Assembly: GCF_000283655.1 (NCBI RefSeq)
Contig: NC_016622.1
Span: 2,740,501 to 2,804,500, forward strand
Direction of reading: 5' to 3'
DNA length: 64,000 nt
Origin: Azospirillum lipoferum 4B
GTDB lineage: Bacteria > Pseudomonadota > Alphaproteobacteria > Azospirillales > Azospirillaceae
Shown here piece by piece: positions 50,601-61,859 of this stretch. A program made the position numbers and the translations under genes. Position 1 is the stretch's first letter. Each line of letters begins with the position of its first letter. The notes below the pieces were generated by a model. The model worked only from the letters and a program-made list of their open reading frames with translations, did not search any database and had not been told where the DNA came from.

Positions 50601-52343
50601 TCATAGCAAAGGCAGGATAACGGTGAAGTCGGCACCCCCGACTGCTCCTTCCGATACCTGACGGTTCCGCGCGGATATCGAACCGTTGTGTGCACTGATT
50701 ATCTGTTTTGCTATCGAAAGTCCGAGACCGGAGTGGGTTCCGAACTTCTCGCCCGCCGGACGTTCGGTGTAGAAGCGGTCGAAGATCGCCTCTTCCTTTC
50801 CCTCCGGGATGCCGGGACCCTGGTCTGACACCACCACCGTCACGGTGCGTCCGGTGCGCCGGGCGGACAGCCGCACCACGCCGCCGGGCGGCGAGAAGGA
50901 CAGGGCGTTGTCGATCAGGTTCTGGAACACCTGGGTCAACCGCCCCTCCAGCCCCGGCACCACCAGCCGCTCGCCCTCGGGAATGTCGATCACGATGCAG
51001 GGCGGCATGGCCCGACCGTCCTCCGCGCCGGCTTCTCCAGGCGCTTCTCCCCCCCCGGCCGGCACCGTCTCGTCCACGGTTTCGGCAACCGTCTGGCGCA
51101 GCTCGGCCAGCATGGTCAGCAGCAGGCCGATGTCGACCGGCTCCGGCTCCGCCCGCGACAGCTCGGCGTCGAGGCGCGAGGCGTTGGAGATGTCGCTGAT
51201 CAGCCGGTCCAGCCGCTGCACGTCGTCGGCGATGATCGCCATCAGCCGGTCGCGGTGGCGCGGATCGCTGACCCTGCCGGCGGTTTCCACCGCACTGCGC
51301 AGCGAGGTCAGCGGATTCTTGATCTCGTGGGCGACGTCGGCGGCGAAGCGTTCGATGGCGTCCATCCGCGTCCACAGCGCGTCGGTCATCTCGCGCAGCA
51401 CGCCGGACAGCTCGCCGATCTCGTCGCCGCGGCGGGTCAGGTCGGGGATCTCGGCATGGCGGCCGTGGCTGGTGCGCAGCCGGTCGGCGGCTTGGGCCAG
51501 CCGGCGGATCGGCCGGGCGATGGTGCCGGCTAGATAGAAGGACAGGGCGACCGTCACCAGCAGTGCCACGCCGAACACCCGCAGGATGTCGAAGCGGACG
51601 GAGCGGATGGCCCGGTCGATCTCACCGCCGCTGCGCGCCAGCAGCACCGCGCCAAGCACCTCGCGGTAGCGCTGCACCGGCACCGCCACCGTCAGCAGCA
51701 GTTCCGGGTCGCCGCCCTCGCCGTCGACGCGCCAGACGGTGGCCGCCGCCTCGCCGCCGAGCGCCCGCTCGACGTCGGGGTTCGGCCGGCCGGGCGCCTC
51801 GCGGTAGGCCGGCAGCCCCTCGCGGCTGGGCACCACGTCGATCAGCCGGGTGTAGAGGTCGTTGATGGCGCGGCTGACCGGATCGCCGGCGGGCGGAGTG
51901 GGCAGCTCGCGGATTTCGATGCGCCCCTGCGAGCCGACCAGCACCCGGCTGTCGGACAGCATGTGCCCATCGATGTCGTACAGGCGGGTGCGGGTCGCCG
52001 TCGCTTCCGCCAGCCGACGGACCATCGGACGGGCCAGTTCGGGCGCCAGTTCGAACCGCTCGCCCCCCTCGTCGGTGGTGGATGCGCCGGTGGGGGAGGG
52101 CGCGGTCAGGATGCGGTTCACCGCGCCCTCGCCCAGGGCGGAGGCGAAGATGCGCGCCTCGGTCGCCAGCGCCTCGGTCTCCGCCTGGATCAGCCGGTCC
52201 TGGTAGCGGCCGAGATAGAGCAGCCCGGCCAACAGCACCAGCAGCGCCAGCACGTTTACCGCCAGAATGCGCAGGGTCAGCGGCGACACGCCGCGCCGCC
52301 GCACCGGCCTCTCCTTGGGTCTAACTCCGCCCGTCGCGGACAC
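50601..52343 (-). CDS. chvG: Sensor histidine kinase ChvG
   Basis: ChvG senses envelope and acid stress. The 580-aa protein has a membrane helix (VNVLALLVLLAGLLYLG), a periplasmic domain, a second helix (LLVTVALSFYLAGTI), HAMP, and HisKA with FAADVAHEIKNPLTSLRSAVE, then HATPase (NLIDNALSFS, DQGPGIP, GLGLSIAKQI). GTG at 52343 is used as start, preceded by AAGGAG inside the chvI stop region; a second GTG at 52304 also has AAGGAG upstream. It is co-transcribed with chvI. Confidence 0.93.
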   Translation of the reverse strand: MSATGGVRPKERPVRRRGVSPLTLRILAVNVLALLVLLAGLLYLGRYQDRLIQAETEALATEARIFASALGEGAVNRILTAPSPTGASTTDEGGERFELAPELARPMVRRLAEATATRTRLYDIDGHMLSDSRVLVGSQGRIEIRELPTPPAGDPVSRAINDLYTRLIDVVPSREGLPAYREAPGRPNPDVERALGGEAAATVWRVDGEGGDPELLLTVAVPVQRYREVLGAVLLARSGGEIDRAIRSVRFDILRVFGVALLVTVALSFYLAGTIARPIRRLAQAADRLRTSHGRHAEIPDLTRRGDEIGELSGVLREMTDALWTRMDAIERFAADVAHEIKNPLTSLRSAVETAGRVSDPRHRDRLMAIIADDVQRLDRLISDISNASRLDAELSRAEPEPVDIGLLLTMLAELRQTVAETVDETVPAGGGEAPGEAGAEDGRAMPPCIVIDIPEGERLVVPGLEGRLTQVFQNLIDNALSFSPPGGVVRLSARRTGRTVTVVVSDQGPGIPEGKEEAIFDRFYTERPAGEKFGTHSGLGLSIAKQIISAHNGSISARNRQVSEGAVGGADFTVILPLL

Positions 52344-52347
52344 CGGT

Positions 52348-53043
52348 CTACTCCTTGTACCGGTAGCCGACGCCATAGAGCGTTTCGATCTGGGAGAAGT
52401 CGGGGTCGACCGCCTTGAACTTCTTGCGCAGCCGCTTGATATGGCTGTCGATGGTGCGGTCGTCGACGTAGACATGCTCGCCATAGGCCGCGTCCATCAG
52501 CTGGTCGCGGTTCTTCACATGGCCCGGCCGCTGGGCCAGCGCCCGGACCAGCAGGAATTCGGTCACCGTCAGGTCGATCGGCTGGCCCTTCCAGCTGCAG
52601 GCATGGCGGGCGCCGTCCAGCAGAAGCGGCCCGCGGGTGATCATCTGGCCGGGATCGGCGTCGGCGGTCTCGCCGCGCAGCGCCTCGCGCCGCAGCAGGG
52701 CCCGGATGCGCTCGATCAGCAGGCGCTGCGAGAAGGGCTTCTTGATGTAGTCGTCGGCCCCCATGCGCAGGCCCATCAGCTCGTCCAGCTCGTCGTCCTT
52801 GCTGGTCAGGAAGATGACGGGGATGTGGCTGGTCTGACGCAGACGTTGCAGCAACTCCATGCCGTCCATGCGCGGCATCTTGATGTCGAGCACGGCGAGG
52901 TCGGGCGGGCGCTGGGTCAGCGCGCGCAGCGCCTCGGCGCCATCCGTATAGGTGCGCACGTCGAAACCTTCGGCCTCCAAAGCGATGGAGACGGAGGCCA
53001 GGATGTTGCGATCGTCATCCACCAGGGCGACGGTGTGGGCCAT
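52348..53043 (-). CDS. chvI: Response regulator ChvI
   Basis: ChvI is an OmpR-type regulator, 231 aa: receiver with Asp in [23 protein letters not shown], then a winged helix with [41 protein letters not shown] and VGYRYKE. It regulates exopolysaccharide, acid adaptation and cell envelope genes in rhizobia. It is divergent from the HugZ-like gene; pckG lies beyond that. ATG at 53043 gives the expected [10 protein letters not shown] start. Confidence 0.95.
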   Translation of the reverse strand: MAHTVALVDDDRNILASVSIALEAEGFDVRTYTDGAEALRALTQRPPDLAVLDIKMPRMDGMELLQRLRQTSHIPVIFLTSKDDELDELMGLRMGADDYIKKPFSQRLLIERIRALLRREALRGETADADPGQMITRGPLLLDGARHACSWKGQPIDLTVTEFLLVRALAQRPGHVKNRDQLMDAAYGEHVYVDDRTIDSHIKRLRKKFKAVDPDFSQIETLYGVGYRYKE

Positions 53044-53339
53044 GGTCGTAACAGCTTCCCAATCGGTCGGAACGGAACGGTCGAGCAGGGCGGAGCCTGA
53101 AATGTTAGCGGAAACATCGGGCATAGGCCGAGTGGTCATCCCAATACTTTATGCCAGAGTCCAGTTACCAGCGGCAGTTTTCTCTTTTCCCGCAGCATTT
53201 GTATGGTCCAATATGGCGGCAATGCGGCGCCGAACAACGGTGCCGCGCGGGAGAACGCACTCGTTTTGGAATGAGTTTTCTGAACGCCCTTTCGGCGTCC
53301 TCTCCGCCCGGCACCGTTCCGGATGCGAGGGAGGGCGCG

Positions 53340-54161
53340 ATGCCTCCCGGCGACCGCCCGGGCGGCACGGCTCCGGCCAGCAGCGCCCGGCGCCTGATGC
53401 GCGCCTGCGACCGCGCCGCGCTGGCAACGGCCCAGCGGCCGGACGGCGTCGGCGGCGCGGATGCCGGCAGCACGGACAAGGGCGGCTGGCCCTATCCATC
53501 GCTGGTGCTGGTGGCGTTCGACCATGATGGCAGCCCGCTGCTTCTGCTTTCCACGCTGGCCGACCACACCCGCAACCTGCTGGCCGACGGCCGGGTCGGC
53601 CTGCTGTTCGACGGCACCGCCGGACTGGCGCAGCCGCTGACCGGTGCGCGCCTGTCGGTCCTGGGCCGGGCGGAGCGGTCGGACGACCCCGCCCACCGGG
53701 CGCGTTACCTGCGCCGCCATCCCGATGCCGCCTTCTATGCCGGCTTCGCCGATTTCGCCATCTACCGCGTGACGGTGGAGCGCGCCCATCTGGTCGCCGG
53801 CTTCGGCCGCATCCACTGGCTGTCCGCCGCCGATCTGGACCTGCCCGCTTCCGCCCCGGCGCTGGCGGCAGGAGAGGCGGACCTGCTCGACCGACTGAAC
53901 GGCGAGGGCTACGGCCCCCGGCTGGCCCCCTCCACCGATGGAAACGGGGCGGGCGATGGGGAGGGCTGGAGCCTGACCGGGGTGGACCCGGAGGGGTGCG
54001 ACCTGCGACGCGGGGGGTACGTCGCCCGCGTCGATTTTGAGCAGAGAATCCACGACCCGGAATCGGCTAGACTGATGCTGGATGCACTGATCCGGCCGCA
54101 GGACGGGACCGGACCGCCCGGACAGCCAGGACACGCGACAACCGGCGACGGGGGCGCCTGA
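53340..54161 (+). CDS. HugZ-like FMN-binding split-barrel protein
   Basis: This 273-aa protein looks like the pyridoxamine-5'-phosphate-oxidase/HugZ superfamily: RRLMRACDRAALAT at the start, GGWPYPSLVLVAFDHDGSPLLLLSTLADHTRNLLADGRVGLLFD in the split-barrel, and a C-terminal segment with GCDLRRGGYVARVDF and a pair of residues in ARLMLDALI, as in heme oxygenase-like HugZ. ATG at 53340 follows GAGGGAGGG. A Pro/Gly-rich C-terminal tail is present. Role uncertain; heme or flavin binding is inference. Confidence 0.8.
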   Translation: MPPGDRPGGTAPASSARRLMRACDRAALATAQRPDGVGGADAGSTDKGGWPYPSLVLVAFDHDGSPLLLLSTLADHTRNLLADGRVGLLFDGTAGLAQPLTGARLSVLGRAERSDDPAHRARYLRRHPDAAFYAGFADFAIYRVTVERAHLVAGFGRIHWLSAADLDLPASAPALAAGEADLLDRLNGEGYGPRLAPSTDGNGAGDGEGWSLTGVDPEGCDLRRGGYVARVDFEQRIHDPESARLMLDALIRPQDGTGPPGQPGHATTGDGGA

Positions 54162-54688
54162 CGGACCCCGAAGCCCAATAAACAGGGCCGCCCGGAAAAG
54201 GGCCGATAAGAAGAGCCCGACCACAAAAGCCAAAGAAGCCGAAGGCGGAACAAGCCAAAAGGCGCGATCACAGACCGAGAGAGACGAGAAGCCAACCGTC
54301 AGCCCGAACGACCAGCCGAGAGGTCGCTTCGACACGACCGGGCGCCGCACCAAAAACAAGAAAGCGGCGCTTGGGCATGCGCAACCAGGAGAACACTTCA
54401 GTGGACCATAACGGATCGACCCGTTTCCCGTCCGGGCCAATGGCCCCCAGACCTGTCGCCTCAGGGCCGCCCTTTGCACCGTTTCGTCGCCGCGCCTGCG
54501 CGGTGTCGCCGATCCCGGCGGGCCTCCGGCCCTGCCGCCCGTTCGGACCGGCATCCTACTGATTGGGCCGCCGATCCGGCGGACTCTTTCCATCTGACAC
54601 GACAACGGACAAAGACGGCCGGACCGGCCGCGGGACCCCGATGGGATGCCCGGCGCGGCGGTACCGGCCCAGCCTTCGAGAGGACGAT
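54162..54688. other. Intergenic region with T-poor tract
   Basis: No gene is supported in this 527-nt gap between the HugZ-like and pckG genes. The plus strand is strikingly poor in T from about 54170 to 54380 (about ten T in 210 nt), being rich in A, C and G. It may be an unstructured leader of pckG. GAGAGGA stands just before the pckG ATG. Confidence 0.5.
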
Positions 54689-56512
<1,824 letters not shown>

Positions 56513-56542
56513 GCGGCCGAAACCGTCAGCAGGTAAGGATAG

Positions 56543-56568
56543 GGGGCTGCCGAAAGGCGGCCCCTTTT
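56543..56568 (+). terminator. Intrinsic terminator after pckG
   Basis: GGGGCTGCC (56543-56551), GAAA tetraloop, GGCGGCCCC (56556-56564), then TTTT (56565-56568). Stem of 9 bp with one U-G pair. It lies 30 nt after the pckG stop. Confidence 0.9.
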
Positions 56569-56792
56569 CCTTAGGCGGCCGACAAGGATGAACCGCCTGT
56601 CATCTTGGATCGGCCAAGGCGGCGGCCGGCCATGTCTCGCACTGCGGCAAGTCTCCAGCCGTTGCAACGCTTTCTTCTCTCTGCCGACTCTCCGGCGGGC
56701 CTTGCGGTCTTTCAGCGATTTAACCGGCTTGTCGCAAGCGTCAGGCATAAAGTCGGCCACCCCGGTCCGCGCATTCGAGGGAGGGCGACATC

Positions 56793-57602
56793 ATGACCGA
56801 CCATCAGCTTCCGCCGGAAGACGGCGACGAGTCCGCAGTGCCGAACCTGGGCCCCGGCCAGGAGGATGCCGGCACGGAGGACGCCGGCCAAGAGGACGCC
56901 AGCCTGCTGGCCGCCAAGCGTCAGCCCTGCGCCATCAGCGGCAAGCGCCGGCCCAAGCGCGACCTGATCGCGCTGGACGCGTTGCGCCCCAACCTTGCCG
57001 ACCGCATCCGGCAGGACCATCCGCATCTGGAGCCGGACTCGCAGATCAGCCGGCAGGAGCTGGCGCGCTACCGCTCGCTCTATGTGGCGGAGCTGCTGCA
57101 GGCCGAACATGGCGAGCTGAGCGAACTGGACCGCGAGGTCGCAGAAAGCCTCGCCCACCACGAGACGCTGGCCGAGAACCCGGAGGAGGAATATGACGAC
57201 CGCCGCACGCTGGGCGAACGGTTGTCGGACGGGCTGGCCAGCTTCGGCGGCAGCTGGGCCTTCCTGATCTCCTTCGCCTTCTTCCTGTGCGTGTGGATGC
57301 TCATCAACATCCTCGAAGGCGACACGCGGGCCTTCGATCCCTACCCCTTCATCCTGCTGAATCTGCTGCTGTCCTGCCTGGCCGCCATCCAGGCCCCGGT
57401 CATCATGATGAGCCAGAAGCGGCAGGAGGCGAAGGACCGGCTGCGGTCCGAGAACGACTACCGCGTCAACCTGAAGGCCGAACTGGAAATCCGGCACCTG
57501 CACGAGAAGATGGATTACCTGATCCAGCGCCAATGGCAGCGCCTGACCGAAATCCAGCAGCTGCAATTGGAGATCATGCAGGAAAAGCGCCTGCGCAGGT
57601 GA
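56793..57602 (+). CDS. DUF1003 membrane protein
   Basis: The 269-aa protein has an acidic N-terminal segment (residues 1-40), a helical region with RQELARYRSLYVAELLQ, then two membrane helices (SWAFLISFAFFLCVWMLINIL and FILLNLLLSCLAAIQAPVIMM) and a charged C-terminal helix (HLHEKMDYLIQRQWQ). This matches DUF1003. Function unknown. It follows the pckG terminator by 224 nt, on its own promoter. Confidence 0.88.
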   Translation: MTDHQLPPEDGDESAVPNLGPGQEDAGTEDAGQEDASLLAAKRQPCAISGKRRPKRDLIALDALRPNLADRIRQDHPHLEPDSQISRQELARYRSLYVAELLQAEHGELSELDREVAESLAHHETLAENPEEEYDDRRTLGERLSDGLASFGGSWAFLISFAFFLCVWMLINILEGDTRAFDPYPFILLNLLLSCLAAIQAPVIMMSQKRQEAKDRLRSENDYRVNLKAELEIRHLHEKMDYLIQRQWQRLTEIQQLQLEIMQEKRLRR

Positions 57603-57629
57603 TCGCTTGCCGCAAGGACGGCAGCCGCG

Positions 57630-59369
57630 TCAGCGCTTGCGCTTGCCGTCCAGTTCCAGCATGCCGCGCAGTGCCGCGATGGTCTTGCTGAGCGGTGTCG
57701 GATCGACCGGCTTGGAACCCTGCCTGGCGGGCGGCTCCGTGGGCTCCGCCTCTTCCGCGGGAGGGGCGGGCGGCTCGCGGCGGGGCGGCGGGCGCGGCTT
57801 GCCGGCACGCGGTTTCGGCGGCGGGGCGGGCTGCGATGGCGGGGGCGGGGGCGGGGGCTCGGACGCCACCTCCTCCTCGATCAGGCCGCGCAGGGCCTTC
57901 ATCGCCTCTTCGATTTCACGTTCTTGGGCGGAGCGGCGGCCGGCCGGCGCCGGGTCCCGGTCGGGGTCCGGCTCTGGATCGGGCTCTGGATCGGGCAGCG
58001 GATCGGCGTCGAAACCGGAGAGCGGATCGTCCCCGCTCCTGTCCTCATCCTGCCAAGCGGTCGCCGCGCCGGGGTTCCTGTCGCTGTTGCTTTCGGGGCC
58101 TTTGCCGATGCCCCTTGCCTCCGCAGCAGGCGGCTTCCGCGGCGGGGGCTGGGCATCGTCGTCCGGATCGTTGGCCGCATCCTCGATCATCGACCGCAGG
58201 GCGGCGAGGGTACGGTCGAAGCCTTCCTCATCCTCCGGCGGCGGGGGTGGGCGCTGGGCACGGCGTTCGGCGCGGTGCTGGTCGAAATCGAGCGGCTCAT
58301 CGGCCGGCGGCGGCGCAGCGGGCTTGGCCGACCTGATCGCCGGCCACTCCGCCGGTCGGGCAGCCGGCTTTTCCGGGTCGCGGATCGCGAAGGACAGAAT
58401 CTCCTCGTCCGACGGTTCCTCTTCCTCATCGAAGCTCTCCGCCGTATCGCGCTCCTCTTCCGCCCGCCGGCGGTCGAACTCGGCCTCGGGTTCTTCCCAG
58501 TCCTCCTCGAAGTCCTTGCGCACCAACATCTTATGAGAGAAGACCGCCGGCCCGTCCTCTTCGGTCGGCCCGTCGATGTCCTCTTCCGTCCCCGGCTGCT
58601 CGAAGCGGCGGGCGGTCGCCGGCGCAGGGGCTTCCGGTTCGTCGTCCTCGCTCCAATGGGCCTGGGCCAGCAGGCGATGCATCGCCGCCAGGGTCTCGTC
58701 CCCGCCCTCGTCCCCGCCCTCGTCGGGATCGGCGTCGGGATCGGCGTCGGGACCATTGTCGCGGGCGGTCTCCTTCCCGGCGGGGCGGCCAGGCGGGGCC
58801 GGATCGTCCCAACCGTCATCGACCGGTTCGCCGACATCCGGTTCGCCATCCCGGCCGGAGTCGTCGTCGCCCGGCCCGATCGCACCCAGCCGAGCCGCCA
58901 TGTCCGCCAGGGAAACCGGCTCCCAGAGCGGAGCGGCGCCGTCATCGGCCGGACCATCGGCCACCAGATCGGCCAGCGGAAGCTCCGACAGCGGCTTGCT
59001 GCGCACCGGGGCGGCGGGAGCAAGGGGGGGAGGAGGAGGGGGAGAAACGGCCTGCTCTTCAGCAGCCGGTGCGTCGCCGCGCAGCGAGGCGAGCAAACCG
59101 TTCAGCGCCGCCAGCGGCGCGTCGAAGGACGGCTCCTCGTTCGCGGCCTCGAAGGAGGCGACCGGCGGCGGCGCCAGGATCGGCCGGCTTTCGATGTCGC
59201 GGGAGTCGCAGCGCGAGCAGCGGTAATGCGGCGCGATCGACAGCACCGGATAGTTCGGGCCGAAGCGCCGTTCCAGCATGGCACGGGGAAGCACGCCGCC
59301 ATGCCCGCAGGCGCGGCAGCGCAGTTGCACGTCGGCGTCGATGTCGCGAAGGAACAGCATGCGGGCCAT
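57630..59369 (-). CDS. Acidic zinc-ribbon protein with repeats
   Basis: I do not recognise a family. The 579-aa protein starts with a four-Cys ribbon (CRACGHGG at residues 18-25 and CSRCDSRD at 51-58), after which it is very acidic and Pro-rich, with repeats such as DPDADPDEGGDEGGDE and DPEPDPEPDPD, so probably disordered, and ends in a basic KRKR tail. The zinc ribbon hints at protein or nucleic acid binding. ATG at 59369 is used; an ATG at 59360 is possible. It is convergent with the DUF1003 gene. Confidence 0.8.
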   Translation of the reverse strand: MARMLFLRDIDADVQLRCRACGHGGVLPRAMLERRFGPNYPVLSIAPHYRCSRCDSRDIESRPILAPPPVASFEAANEEPSFDAPLAALNGLLASLRGDAPAAEEQAVSPPPPPPLAPAAPVRSKPLSELPLADLVADGPADDGAAPLWEPVSLADMAARLGAIGPGDDDSGRDGEPDVGEPVDDGWDDPAPPGRPAGKETARDNGPDADPDADPDEGGDEGGDETLAAMHRLLAQAHWSEDDEPEAPAPATARRFEQPGTEEDIDGPTEEDGPAVFSHKMLVRKDFEEDWEEPEAEFDRRRAEEERDTAESFDEEEEPSDEEILSFAIRDPEKPAARPAEWPAIRSAKPAAPPPADEPLDFDQHRAERRAQRPPPPPEDEEGFDRTLAALRSMIEDAANDPDDDAQPPPRKPPAAEARGIGKGPESNSDRNPGAATAWQDEDRSGDDPLSGFDADPLPDPEPDPEPDPDRDPAPAGRRSAQEREIEEAMKALRGLIEEEVASEPPPPPPPSQPAPPPKPRAGKPRPPPRREPPAPPAEEAEPTEPPARQGSKPVDPTPLSKTIAALRGMLELDGKRKR

Positions 59370-59476
59370 GCCGCACAGTATAGCGGCGGGCCTGCGGCTT
59401 TCCCATCCCATTCGGGAGACGTGGCCCGCTCAACGCGCCGCTTGCCGCGATGCGGCGGCCTTGGCACAGTCGCGCC

Positions 59477-59725
59477 ATGACGCAAGCGACCCGCGACGAT
59501 CAGGTTCCGTCCCCCTGCATCCGGCTCTGCACGCTGGACGAGCAGGAGGTCTGCGTCGGCTGTTACCGGACGCTGGGCGACATCAGGGTCTGGAGGGATC
59601 TCGATCCCGCCGGACGCCTCGCGGTGCTGGACGCGGCGGACCGGCGTCGTGCGGCGGCGGCGGGGACCGGGATATCGGGGCCGGCGCCGGCTGTGGCGCC
59701 CGGCCGGCTCACATCGCGCGGGTGA
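59477..59725 (+). CDS. DUF1289 Fe-S/zinc small protein
   Basis: The 82-aa protein has the DUF1289 pattern PSPCIRLCTLDEQEVCVGCYRT, four Cys spaced C-x3-C-x6-C-x2-C, followed by DIRVWRDL. The Cys suggest metal or Fe-S binding. The C-terminal 25 residues are Ala/Pro-rich. It is divergent from the acidic zinc-ribbon gene (107 nt). Confidence 0.87.
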   Translation: MTQATRDDQVPSPCIRLCTLDEQEVCVGCYRTLGDIRVWRDLDPAGRLAVLDAADRRRAAAAGTGISGPAPAVAPGRLTSRG

Positions 59726-59945
59726 CGGTCAGCCCCTGTTCGGACAGGCTGTCGAAGACATCCTTGAACTTCCGCAGATAGCGGGAGCGGTAGGCGTCGA
59801 AATCGGCGGCGATGGCCGCCTCGGCATTCTTGGACTTCTTGAATTCGGCCACGCGGTGGGCGTTCTCGGCGTGGTAGAGGGCGAAAGCGCCCTTGGTGAC
59901 CAGATCGTTGCCGGACTGGTCTGCTTTCTGTTTGTCGCTGTTCAT
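59709..59945 (-). CDS. Small helical hypothetical protein
   Basis: This 78-aa protein is charged and helical (HAENAHRVAEFKKSKNAEAAIAADF, YLRKFKDVFDSLSEQ) with no membrane segment. Start at 59945 is preferred. It overlaps the DUF1289 stop by 17 nt, convergent. Function unknown. Confidence 0.65.
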   Translation of the reverse strand: MNSDKQKADQSGNDLVTKGAFALYHAENAHRVAEFKKSKNAEAAIAADFDAYRSRYLRKFKDVFDSLSEQGLTVTRAM

Positions 59946-60084
59946 CAATCCATGTCCAGGTGGAGCCGACATCCGGCCACCATAAGCCGGAGGATCGGCG
60001 GGGCAGTTGGCCCGGCCATCGGGCGGGACCACGGACCGAAAGCCTACGCCCGCTCCGGCGCACCCGCAATGCTGCGACGCACCA

Positions 60085-60528
60085 TCATGCCACCACCCCG
60101 CGCAACGCCGCCATGCGGTCACGGTCGACGCGGATGCGGTCCAGATGCTGGGCGATGACGGCGGTGATGGGCAGCGGAAGTTCCTTTGCCATGGCTTCGT
60201 CGTAGCGGCGCAGGCATTCGGTTTCACCGCGTTCGACCTCCGCAATGATCGCGGCGCGGTCGTGGCCCATCACGGCGGACTTCAGTTCCAGGAAGAAGCG
60301 GTGGGCACCGCCCATCATGGTGCCGCCCATGTCGGGTGCACCGCCCTGTTCGGCGACCAGCCTCTGGATCTCGCGGACGATGGCGCCACGCTGGGCGGCC
60401 AGATCGTTGAACAGGGCCTTCAGATCCTCGTCCTCGGCGGTTTCGGCGGCCTGCCGGTAACCCTCGTGACTGTCCTCGACGATGCGGATCAGGTCATTGA
60501 GCGTATCGACGATCTGGTCTTTTTCCAT
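60085..60528 (-). CDS. PA2169-type four-helix-bundle protein (DUF2383)
   Basis: The 147-aa protein has IVDTLNDLIRIVEDSHEGYRQAAE and, later, FLELKSAVMGHDRAAIIAEVERGE, which matches DUF2383, a ferritin-like bundle family. Its Glu/His residues could bind metal. A stress role is suspected. It has a start at 60528; a Cys-rich frame upstream (to 60699) is not part of it. Confidence 0.8.
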   Translation of the reverse strand: MEKDQIVDTLNDLIRIVEDSHEGYRQAAETAEDEDLKALFNDLAAQRGAIVREIQRLVAEQGGAPDMGGTMMGGAHRFFLELKSAVMGHDRAAIIAEVERGETECLRRYDEAMAKELPLPITAVIAQHLDRIRVDRDRMAALRGVVA

Positions 60529-61173
60529 AACGGCAGGTCCTCCCAAACTTCCCCTTCGTTGCCACAACCCAGCCGTAGGGCCGAATGTTCCCGCATCGCA
60601 CCGGGAGCAATCGGGGGTGCACCGGTGGGGTGCACAGGACGGGCAGGAGGACGGGCAGCCCCCGGAAGGCTCCGGCGCGCCACAGGGCGGCGACGCCATG
60701 CCCGGTCAGTTGCCGGCAGCCACGACGATGGAAACGGCGGTAAAGACGGGAAGATAATCCAGTAGAAATGCCGTCAAGGGGCGCCTTCGCATGAAGAGAA
60801 TGCCGCAATGCAGCGAATGTGGTGGACGCCAGTCTCCGACGATTACCTGGTTATGAACGCCAGTACGACCGGAAACAGACCGAAAGATCACCGCTCCATG
60901 GCCTCAGACAACTGGCAGAGGCAATCATGTGAAGCGTGCCGAGGCCTGTGTTGACTATTGTGTGTTCTCTGCACGGTCGCTCTCATCCAAAGAGCTTTGA
61001 GCCGCCTGTCCCCACGGAAGAGCAACGATTTCGGGTTGGAACCTGTCCATCCTTGTTGTTGGCAATGCGGTGCGACGACGGCATTCTCGCTCCGCCACGA
61101 CCGCGTTGTTATCGACGCCTATGGACCCGTTGTGGCCGTGATCGGGGGATCATCGCAAAGCTGGGGAAAGACC
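60529..61173. other. Intergenic region with no clear gene
   Basis: In this 645-nt stretch no open frame looks convincingly coding. It includes a Cys-rich minus-strand extension of the DUF2383 frame and overlapping short frames around 60936-61346, none with a known motif. It probably holds promoters for the genes on either side. Confidence 0.4.
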
Positions 61174-61449
61174 ATGGCGCTGTACGGACGGCATCCCGCC
61201 TCGCTGGGATGGGAACCGAAGCCGAAATCGGCCAAGACCGGCGCCGCCCGCGCCCAATCCGGGCGTACGACGCGCAATGGTCCGCTGTGCTGCGCCTGCG
61301 GCCGGCCGATCCGCACGGGCGATCCGCATTGGGCCGGCCATGGTGACCAGCGCCCCTGGCATTATGCCTGCGCCGAGCGGGCGGGCCTCACATGGTCATG
61401 GGCCTCCCGCCCGGCCATGCCCCCTCTTCCCGCCGCGGAGATGGATTGA
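61174..61449 (+). CDS. Small Cys-containing hypothetical protein
   Basis: This 91-aa protein has a CCACGRPIRTGDPHWAGHGDQRPWHYACAE stretch split around Cys and His residues that could bind zinc. ATG at 61174 follows GGGGAAAG. The frame is open further upstream. Its end overlaps the convergent gene ending at 61388 by 62 nt. No family recognised. Confidence 0.4.
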   Translation: MALYGRHPASLGWEPKPKSAKTGAARAQSGRTTRNGPLCCACGRPIRTGDPHWAGHGDQRPWHYACAERAGLTWSWASRPAMPPLPAAEMD

Positions 61450-61669
61450 CCGCGGTATTTCCATCGTCTGCGCTCACCGGGACTGCCGCGCCGCCCGATC
61501 CGGCCAGCGCCTCCTCGCGCCCTCGGCGATAGGCATCGCGCTCCGCCTCCAGGATGGTTTCCGCCAGCCGACGTTCGAACTCGCGCTCCACCAGGGCGGA
61601 GAACAGGTCGATGCGGAAGCGCGCTTGCAGGGACCGGCTGAGGCGGCGTGCTCGTTCGATTGGCTGCAT
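61388..61669 (-). CDS. Small Arg/Glu-rich hypothetical protein
   Basis: This 93-aa protein is helical and charged (IERARRLSRSLQARFRIDLF, ALVEREFERRLAETILEAE) and ends in a Pro-rich tail. ATG at 61669 follows GGGGAACG. No family recognised. Its 3' part overlaps the convergent gene ending at 61449, so at most one of the two tails may be as drawn. Confidence 0.4.
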   Translation of the reverse strand: MQPIERARRLSRSLQARFRIDLFSALVEREFERRLAETILEAERDAYRRGREEALAGSGGAAVPVSADDGNTAVNPSPRREEGAWPGGRPMTM

Positions 61670-61859
61670 GGGCGTTCCCCTTCGGGCGGACGGACGATAC
61701 CGCCCAGCCTCAAGGATCGCCGCAAGCCCGGCAACCACCCCATCGGCGAACCGCCAACGCAGAAGAGAGGGCACATCCGTACCCATCGGCACAGACCGCT
61801 CAGCCATCACGACTAAATTTTCGAAAGGGAAATTTTCAAGCCGCAACCGATGCGGAGTT

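Noticed and set aside
53136-54605. A 489-codon minus-strand frame over the HugZ-like gene
   Set aside because: It runs through the T-poor tract on the opposite strand and has no family match; it looks like a composition artefact.
60085-60699. Cys-rich N-terminal extension of the DUF2383 gene
   Set aside because: The family begins at the MEKDQ start; the upstream Cys/Pro/Arg text is not conserved-looking and is probably non-coding.
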